DNA of 64,000 bases from Terana coerulea (lineage: Eukaryota; Basidiomycota; Agaricomycetes; Polyporales; Phanerochaetaceae). The notes under the pieces are model-generated. The model saw only the letters and a list, made by a program, of their open reading frames with translations. It was not told where the DNA came from and searched no databases. Each line of letters starts with the position of its first letter. The stretch's first letter is position 1. The stretch is from assembly GCA_024811115.1 (NCBI GenBank), contig JAKOGH010000783.1:248001-312000 (forward strand), written 5' to 3'. Positions 56,250-64,000 of this stretch are shown here, one piece after another. The translations under genes were made by a program, and so were the position numbers.

Positions 56250-58199
56250 TACAATACTTTGGCTCAGGCCTATCCCTCTTTATCTGTGAAGGTTGAGATA
56301 CCTTTAAGAGCAGTCACTCAAATAAGTCGACCTTGAGAGGACATCATCCCACAGAACTGTGCTGAATAATGTGTACACTCTATCCGAAGGCCTTGCTGAC
56401 GTTTATTAGCAAAATGTGCAAGCATTGACGACTGATAAGTGCTGATGAGCACTAAGAACACTGATGAATGGTTTAGGGCCAAAGTTCAAGCTCTGCTGAA
56501 GCTGGACTTTTGCTAGATTTTGTATGTTCTTAGCTCCTCTTGTTTTATAAACTACTTTGGATGTTAATAATGATGGTTTACTCACTGAAGCTTTGCTGCA
56601 AGAGTTGGATGCAAGAGAAGTCAAAGATGTCTGAGAGCATTCAAAATAACCACTGAGACTGGCAGACACTGATAGCACTGAAAGGACTAAAGCGCGCTGA
56701 GATGGCTTCATTAGTATCTGCCGACCGCTTAGCGCCAATGCAACTTTGCTGATGTTGAGTCTGCTGACTATGATACCCTAGACGAGCCATTGCTGCAGTG
56801 CAAATATATCACCTGCAGAATCGGCTACTAAGGAGATATGCTATCTAGTGATCTTCTGGCAAACTGCTCCCAGATAAGCCTTTCGTATGCAGATGAAGAT
56901 GGATTTGTATGCCTGCGGCTCTTAGTGTCACCCAATAGTCATCACACAACGTCTACAGTTAACACCAGTTGTTGTTTCTTCAATAACTGATGGTTCAGCA
57001 CTAGTGATCTACTAACTGTCATTAGCTACGACACTTCCAACACATCTTATCACAGCTGGTCGGACATTGTCAACAATCACAATGATGATTTTGGTGGGAT
57101 CTCTGCAGGCTGGAGCTTTATAACTGATGATTAGGTGCCGCTGCCATCTATAAGAGTACTATAACTGTTTGCTAGAGCTACGCTGTTTGTTAACGTACTT
57201 ATCCCACTCAATGACCCATACAATGATGTTATGGCACTCTTAAGCCCTGAGGCTAAATAGCTACTGTGTAATTGCACACAGACATTGTTTAATATTTCGA
57301 CTATATCCAGAGATGTGAATTTGCAGCTAATGTACCCAGCTCGTCTACGCTGCATGTTGCACCTGAGGTCAAGGCTGAAGAGGATGCACCTCACATTCTG
57401 AGTTCTCTTAAAGGCAAGGACCACATGCTACCTTCATGTATTGCCTCTAAGGTTGTGACTATTCCTGAGCTTATGAAGGATAAGTACACTGACCTTTATG
57501 CACAGCAGTGGCAAGCAGATGAGGACATTGCTTGGCTCTTCCAAGCTCAGTTGGACTCTTAGTATGCTTGTAAGGCACTGTCTAAGTATACACTTGGTAA
57601 TCCAACAACAGCCAATAATCTGCAGTATGCTATTGCTTAGCAGGCTGAACTTTATATACTAGACAAGAAATTGACAGCATGTCGGAAATTCCATATTTGG
57701 CTCATGAGCAGGCCGCTCGAGACGCCCCTCAGCATCTGGCTCACGAAGCCTCACAGACGCCGGATGTGATCGCTGAGCAGCCGAGAGGAGGGTGCCTGTT
57801 TCGAGGTGGCTCGCGATGGCCTCAGGAGACCTGCATGCTCCTCATGACTATCAAAGTGTTGCAGTAGAAGATGCTCCACTCTCAGCCGACTATGTATACA
57901 TTATAGAACTGCTCTCTCAACACCAAAGCAGCACCAAGGGCATTTTGACATGTAATTTGCAAAGTGTGAAGTTGTGGATGAATGGTCAGTGTAGTGAGCT
58001 CAAGCACTATAGCCTATGGATGCCCATTTGCTGATGGTTTTTGTGCTTGTGCTTCGACTTACTAGCTCATCCTACTAATAATACATCACATCACTAGCCA
58101 GAGTGCAGGAACTCGAAGTCTGCAGAGGAGTGAGCGCAGTGTAACTTTGCAGTCGCTGGAGAAATGCATAAGTGTGTGAGATGTGGATATAATTATGGT
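56250..58199. mobile_element. Decayed mobile-element DNA of unknown type
   Basis: This is AT-rich with many TAG/TAA stops. A readable plus-frame patch at about 57364-57570 (DHMLPSCIASKVVTIPELM, then KYTDLYAQQWQADEDI) ends at a stop, resumes to about 57640, and looks like a broken polyprotein. A short GC-rich island lies at about 57700-57840. I cannot assign a family by eye. Confidence 0.35.
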
Positions 58200-58215
58200 C
58201 ATTACATGTGTCCTT

Positions 58216-58330
58216 ATGGCTGCCTGGTGTAGTGGTTTTGGTATGATAATGGTAGTGTACTTTCGCGGCGTCACGATAGTCGTTGGTTCGAATCCTGTAG
58301 TAGACACTCACATCAGTACTCAAGTGAATA
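58216..58330 (+). repeat. tRNA-like A-box/B-box unit, possible tRNA-derived SINE
   Basis: TGGTGTAGTGG (about 58225-58235) fits the RNA polymerase III A box and GGTTCGAATCC (58285-58295) the B box. The spacing of about 50 bases is typical. The acceptor arm does not pair and the T-stem has mismatches, so this is not an intact tRNA gene. Read on the minus strand, the B box gives the tell-tale chance peptide GFEPT. Confidence 0.45.
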
Positions 58331-61300
58331 TTCAGTAATTGCGGTAACAACATGACGAAATGATAAGATAACAAAAATCCAAGTAAGCGAATCAGTAACA
58401 AAGCGGCGTGACACTGAAAATGCAAGTAAGCAAATTGCGATTGAAGTAACTACTACAGTAACAATGATAAGACAGCCAGTGTAAGGTTGCTAAACAAACT
58501 TTTAGCCGTCGCCCGTTATCTGATGATAGGCGCCCGTGATCATGGGCGGCTCAAGATGTGCTCATGACTGATTTCGCTCGCTCGTGAGCCCGGTTCTGGC
58601 TCAGGGCCTCACGGCGCTCGCGGCTGCTGGGGAGTCTCCGAATATTTTTCTGACACAGCCTCTGAGAAATTCTCTTGTGTGCCTTTCACTCATGCTGAGC
58701 ACACTGCCACTATTGTTTATATCACACTGTCACAATCGGATAGCAAAGCACTGAAGTTTTAGTAAGAAATAGGTGCTGGTAAGTACCTGGTGGTTAGTTA
58801 GTTGGTTAGTGGAACACAGGCTATGCTGAATGCCAAGATTATTAGGTCAGTCATTAGACCAAGATATCCTAGTTGCTCAGTGGAGAGAAGATCTTACAAG
58901 TAAAGTGGCAATAACCGAGAACATAGTTGGTCAAGTTAGGTATTAAACAAAAGTTGATAGCCCTACATGTGAGTGCTCCTGTTAAAAAAAGTGGTAAGTA
59001 AAGTTTGCTCATAGTCTAACAATAATGTTTGTAATTTGTAATGTTAAGGGTCAGCAGTCATAGCTTTATAAAAGCATTAGTAAGCTAGGCAGGCCTCTTA
59101 AGATTGTGCTTAGTATGAGGGATGCTTCAAACAGTATTTATCTTTTTACACTGATACATAATAAATAAAGATTAGTTAAGAAGTTAGTTAAGTAATTGTC
59201 ATATTATCACAAATTTCCCTCAGCGCTAGTCCACAGTGCTTAGAGTGTAACATCAAGTCACAGGACATGTCACTAAGTTGTCACACAGTGTTACAAGATG
59301 CTGGATCAATTTGCCATGTGCTTGTTGCATGGTTATCAGGGATATACCTCATATGGATGTAGAATCCAGGACTTAGGTCTGGAACTATTCTGGACTATGA
59401 CCTCAGTATGATGTCAGTATGACATCATGGACTGGTAGTGTACAGTAGCTCGATTTGGACATCTAGATAGTATTGATGTTAGCATGATAGCTAGGTCAGA
59501 TCTAATAAGAGAGTTAGAGCAGCGGTATGCTCTGGAGCCTTAGTCAGATGTCACCTGACTGTATCAGTCAGCATATGGTATTAGAGGTCTTAAATAGCGT
59601 CTGGGGTCCCTCTACATATGTATAGGAGGAGGCTGGTCTGTGGGCTAAACCTCCAGACTCAACAACATCGTTGATTCATATCTGCTTTACTAGCTCTACT
59701 TAAGTCCCTCTGCTTCCCTATCTCTTTCAAGTCATTTCAGTAGGTGAGTATTGTAGTTTTGTGATATATATTTAGTCAAGCGCTGTCAGGGATGACAAGG
59801 CAATGCTAGGGTTAAGTTCAATTGAAGCTTGTATTCAGTTACTAAAGCAAGTACACTGCCATAGGCTTAATGCAAGGGTTAAGTGTCTGCACGTATAATA
59901 CAAAAACTAGACCATTATTTAGTGCTACTACAAAGGGCTATATACTGGCAGTCTATGTCTGTCCAATTGTTTATTATACATAGTTTGAGTGTTTCTGAGT
60001 TCATTTTTTGGGCAAAAGTTGTCTGGGTCGTTTTTGTGTGGAACTTCAATGTTCAGGGCCCTTATATATCTTTCCAAAACCCTTCCCTTTAATCAATTAT
60101 TTTTTTGATTATTATTCTGTGCTTACAACATTGCAATACTGTATATATGCCTCAAAGGCTGTTCTTGGCTATGTAAAGCAATAAAGCTAGTACACACATT
60201 GCTGTGCAGAAGCTACGTACTGAAGCTATGCTCTGAGTGTTTCAGAAATCTGGCATTACAATGTGCACCCCTAGCTGGCCAGCATTGCATGCCTTTGTCA
60301 CTGTCTACACTTTGTGCATCTAGATCCCACCACATGCATGTCGGTGTGCCATACACTGAGGACTTGCTGCATGCACATATGCAACCTTTATCCACTAAGG
60401 CAAAGTCAGTTCACAGTGGCACATTGTAGTGTTAACATACTCATGCTAAGCCATGCACATAGTTACATAAATGAGAGCAGCTTATGCAACCAATGCAGGC
60501 TTTATTTGCAAATACTAGCACACAGCTGCCACATAGCACTTTTCTGTACAATACTTTGCATGATCAACAAAAATATCCCTCTGCTTTTACCAGCCCTCCT
60601 GACAATGATAGTTCTCATTGTTGCCTTCTGACCATAGCCATTTATTTTTATTGGACTATTATAGCTCATTATTGTTAGACTCAGACTTCTTCAACCTAGA
60701 ATCCTTTCCATTGAAACTGTATGAATCTGATAGTGATGACTCTGCATGTACCCGTAAGAAAAAGAAAAAGGCACTTTGAAAGTACAAGCATAAGATTATG
60801 CATCCTTGTATAAAGCAAAGTAATGCAAAGCCTGGCCCACTGTTTACATATCACAGTGAATTGAAGTACAATCTATACAAGAAGTAGGTCATGGAAGTCA
60901 AAAACTGGGCTCATTTTAGCTGTATTTATTGCTAACACCATGTTTTATATCTGAAAAAGTACCTTGGTAGTGAAGCATTCCTGTTTTACATATGTAAAGT
61001 TGCATCAAAAATAAAGAAATGGACACTGTATCACTTCCTTGGGAAACTTTTTAACCACTGTTTCCTGTTGCCTTCTAATCAGCATAATATACTTGCTTTG
61101 AAACATATTGCCAACTTGGCCAGCTAGTCTATACCTACTTGTATGAGCTTTAGTGCATTTCTAACAGTGTTAGTAACATATCCAATTGCGCTCTTATCAT
61201 TCAGTTCTGGCGCAACACTAGTGCAGAACTCAAGAGTCATTAGCTCCTCAAAGGCTACTCAGAAGAGTATACCCCTTAGATGACCTTCTGACATAAGCTG

Positions 61301-61560
61301 AGCACTATAGACATTCCATGAAACTTCACTAACAACACTCTTATTATAATCAGAACCATGCAGACAGCTCATTGGGCTGCCTTATAAAACTATACCAGCA
61401 CAATGCTCTATGTTGCCATTCACCTAATTGCTCTCATTGTGAGTATATAAACTGTGGTAACCACTCTAATAATTACTGTACTCACAATACATATGACCAG
61501 TGTGATTGTATGTTCACTCAACTGAGCACTGATGGTGCACCACATCAAGAGTAAGCATGC
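58331..61560. other. AT-rich gene-free stretch with scattered element debris
   Basis: No intact coding region is present. A GC-rich island occurs at about 58505-58660. A block around 59,200-59,760, ending in a promoter-like run that holds CTACATATGTATAGGAGGAGGC, could be a solo LTR, but I could not fix its ends. A Lys-rich, acidic broken frame near 60,690-61,000 has no recognised family. Confidence 0.3.
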
Positions 61561-61659
61561 CAAGCAAGCCCACCTTGCTCTCATTCTCGCGACTTGTGAC
61601 TTGCCAATGCCTATGCCAGATCATCAAATATACTCTCTCCTGCTCAGCATAATGAGTAT

Positions 61660-61740
61660 TATGTGCAAGGCAAGTGCTTTAACTGTGGCAATACTGGACA
61701 CTTGAGCAAAGACTATCATATTTGACCGATTCTTACACAT
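61660..61740 (+). pseudogene. Mutated CCHC zinc knuckle of a retrotransposon Gag
   Basis: The plus frame reads CFNCGNTGHLSKDY, a C-x2-C-x4-H-x4-C knuckle in which the last Cys has become Tyr (TAT). Stops surround it. It is a relic separate from the Gag starting at 62669. Confidence 0.55.
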
Positions 61741-61847
61741 AAGGGCTTTCTAAGCTCGCACAAACAAAGGCTTTAAGAAGGCGTTAAGGCGAGAGGGCAG
61801 TGCTGTATATTCCGCAAAAACAAGTGGGCTGACACTCTGCCTCCTGC

Positions 61848-62335
61848 TGTAACCCTTGGCGGATTACTATACGTGGTTTAGCCCTCTTGCTCGCCCCTTG
61901 GCCTCTTTTCCTTGTTGAGCTTACCACCTTCCAGGCTTCCTAACTATTCGATTCCCATTTCGCTTTCTCCTTCTTTATTAGTATTGCTTTCCGAACACTA
62001 CATAATCTGCTGTCCTTCGTTCTGAGAGCTCCTTAGCTTTTCCCTCTCAGAACGAAGGTATGCATGTTCTCTTCACTCGTACATACCGCCTGTACTTATT
62101 TAGCTTTTCCCTCTCAAAACAAAGCATTTTGCCTATTCCTTCCTCGCATGAACTTAGTGAACTCAGCGTAACACTGAGTTACATTTTTTTGAATATACAA
62201 CTCTTCACTCCGACATTAGTTCGATGTCCTCGCTCACTGAGTGAGCCTCTATGTTTTCCATGCCCCTCCATGACCGTGCCCCCTGCACTTCCAAGTTCTT
62301 CATCACCTCAGTGTCTAGCCACTCTGTCTTGAGCT
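61848..62335 (+). mobile_element. Possible 5' LTR/leader of a Ty3-type element
   Basis: The stretch begins TGTAACCCTTGGCGGATTAC and is pyrimidine-rich. It has a 15-bp perfect hairpin at 62014-62058 and sits just upstream of Gag-like coding DNA in the same orientation. The 3' LTR would lie outside the window, so the ends are not proven. Confidence 0.3.
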
Positions 62336-62668
62336 GTAACACACAGTGTTAGCCATCTCCAAGCGTCTGTACCATTCAGCAATCTGGACGACAACGAACT
62401 CAATGACCTTTTCACCGACTTTCTGATGCTGCTTACGAAAGATCTCCTCGACTTTAGTGCCAACGTATCTGAGTTTGGAGGATTGAGTGGAACAGTATCA
62501 GGATGCATACCTAGCCAGCTGTACATCTACTCTATTACTTTGCTGCAGTACTACGCACCATGCACACACTGTACACGCCGCTGGCTGTTATACTTTAATG
62601 TTGCAATACCCTCCCATCTTATCGCGAACTCTACTCCACTGAAGCCGAAAATCCACCAATGTTCGCCA

Positions 62669-63950
62669 ATGCCACCATCCTCTTTATCGTCGTCAGACTT
62701 CGATTCTGACTGCGATGCTTCCATTCGAGACATAGCCAGCGCCACAGACAAGAATGCGTCTGTCGAGACCAATGGTTTGAAGAATATCCCAAACTTCACC
62801 AAGGGTATTGTCATGCCTAAGGTATTGAACAAGTGGGAGATGCAAACCTGCATGTACTTTCAGACCAAGTCTGTTGCACCTGACAAGCAAACCACCACCG
62901 CAGCGGATGGCTTACAGGGCTCTCTCATCCTGACCTAAGATTAAAACAACGCGTCAACCATCAACGCATTATCATTCGATCCCTTCATGGGCCTCCTTTG
63001 CGCTACCTGGCTTCCTATCGGATGGTAAGACAACGAGCTCACCAAGCTCCTCCAGATGCGTCAAGGAGACAATGAGCCTCTCAGGCACTGGGTTGACATG
63101 GTTAAATACTAAAATAACTTACTTCGCAGCTCCTCACAGAAGTACTCTAAAGCACAACTTCGCACACACGTCACGGCGAATTCCTGCAAGCCCATCCGGA
63201 AGGAAACATCAAAGGCAACTGTCAAGGCCATTGTCAACTACAAGCTCTGGAAAGAAGTGCTCTTCGACACGAACAGTATCCATCTCAATAAGCGTCACCA
63301 ATGTCACTCTGAATTTACTGCCTTCTTTGCTCTCGAGAGAAAAACTGCTGCTGCTACTCGGATCAGCAACAATGTCAAAACATCTTCTGGTTCTTATAGC
63401 TCCGGAGCCGCCACTACTACCACCTCTGGTTCCACCACGGTCACCACTTGTCTTGCTCAAACACACCGAAGATGAGCGGGTGGTACTGAAGGACAACGTG
63501 GGTTGTTTCAAGTGTCGTTGCTTGAACGCCCGAACATGTCATAATGAATTGCTCTAACGGTTTTCCCAACTCGCTGACATACAAAACTATCACTGTGCAG
63601 ATGCAGGCAAGACCTCTGGCCATTCTAAGGCCTAAGTTGCTGCTATCACGAATGCTGACTTTGATGGTGGACCTTTGATTTATGTTGCTGCTGTGCGTAC
63701 CACCTCCCTGCACACTGTCGCTTCGGCCATCCTTAGCTCTGGCGATGATACTGGATCCGATTCCGAGTACATTTACCCTGCTCTATCCACGCCTCACCTC
63801 GTCTTACATGCTGCCATCCTCGCACTCTCCACTGTCTCTGACCCCTTGCCAATGCTGATCGACTTTGCCTCCCCACAGTTCCGATTAAAGAATAAGTGGT
63901 TAATTAGCTGGGGCTCCACCATCATGTACTCCCTAAACTTTTTCAAATGA
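62669..63950 (+). pseudogene. Broken Gag (and start of protease) of a Ty3/gypsy-type retrotransposon
   Basis: From the ATG at 62669 the frame gives an acidic Ser-rich start (MPPSSLSSSDFDSDCD), PNFTKGIVMPKVLNKWEMQT, then a capsid-like region (FDPFMGLLCATWLPIGW, LLQMRQGDNEPLRHWVDMV). A knuckle remnant follows (GCFKCRCLNARTCHNE, about 63500), with its later Cys/His spacing disturbed. Near 63855 PMLIDFASPQF resembles the aspartic-protease start, with Phe-Ala where Gly-Ser is expected. In-frame TAA or TGA codons occur near 62936, 63028 and 63110, and there are frame changes near 63120-63300. It is non-functional and may run past the window end. Confidence 0.65.
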
Positions 63951-64000
63951 GAGATGCTTTTGGATCGGAAGGAGGATGTGTAGCAAAAGCATGGGTCAAA

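Noticed and set aside
58086..58307. Minus-strand frame starting STTGFEPTT
   Set aside because: GFEPT is the known chance translation of a tRNA-type B box, so it was used as evidence for the A/B-box unit instead.

Overview
The window looks like a nuclear chromosome segment of a filamentous basidiomycete, most likely an agaricomycete. It has compact genes split by many 45-60 nt GT...AG introns, short intergenic gaps, and proteins with fungal or basidiomycete-type architecture (CLIP-170/Tip1, CLASP, HDA1 with Arb2, eIF3c, Om14-like). Bases 1 to about 53,500 are GC-rich single-copy gene space. From about 53,900 to the end the DNA turns AT-rich, has no intact gene, and holds decayed transposable elements.

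Layout. 1-1.5 kb: ERCC1/Rad10 (minus, cut by the window edge). 1.7-5.4, 12.7-16.6 and 22.1-25.9 kb: three plus-strand paralogues (copies A, B, C) of a membrane-anchored, two-domain amidohydrolase. Between them lie HDA1 histone deacetylase, a TRP/FLC-like membrane protein, phosphopantothenoylcysteine decarboxylase, ATP synthase OSCP and a germinal-centre-type kinase. 25.9-32 kb: APS kinase (MET14), pyroglutamyl peptidase I, WRNIP1/Mgs1. 32-40 kb: a long SUV39/Clr4-type histone methyltransferase, eIF2B gamma, mitochondrial bL34. 40-53.4 kb: CLIP-170-like protein, Om14-like protein, acireductone dioxygenase, a nested inverted repeat, eIF3c, and a CLASP-N protein. 53.9-64 kb: a large AT-rich inverted repeat (arms about 650 bp), a tRNA-like A/B-box unit, a mutated zinc knuckle, and a broken Ty3-type Gag running off the end.

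The most distinctive biology is the amidohydrolase triplet. Each copy has a signal-anchor, an N-terminal TIM-barrel half with all visible metal ligands, and a C-terminal half of the same fold in which the HxH metal site is replaced by a Gly/Ser-rich segment. The copies share an 11-nt microexon. Copies B and C add a 12-nt one, and copy B uses a GC-AG intron.

A second pattern affects the whole annotation. In nine genes the frame slips by one base at 18 places, nearly all of them short runs of one base and about equally often gain and loss. One falls in eIF3c, which cells need. This points to uncorrected long-read consensus errors more than to pseudogenes. Gene calls below assume this, and each site is listed with its gene.
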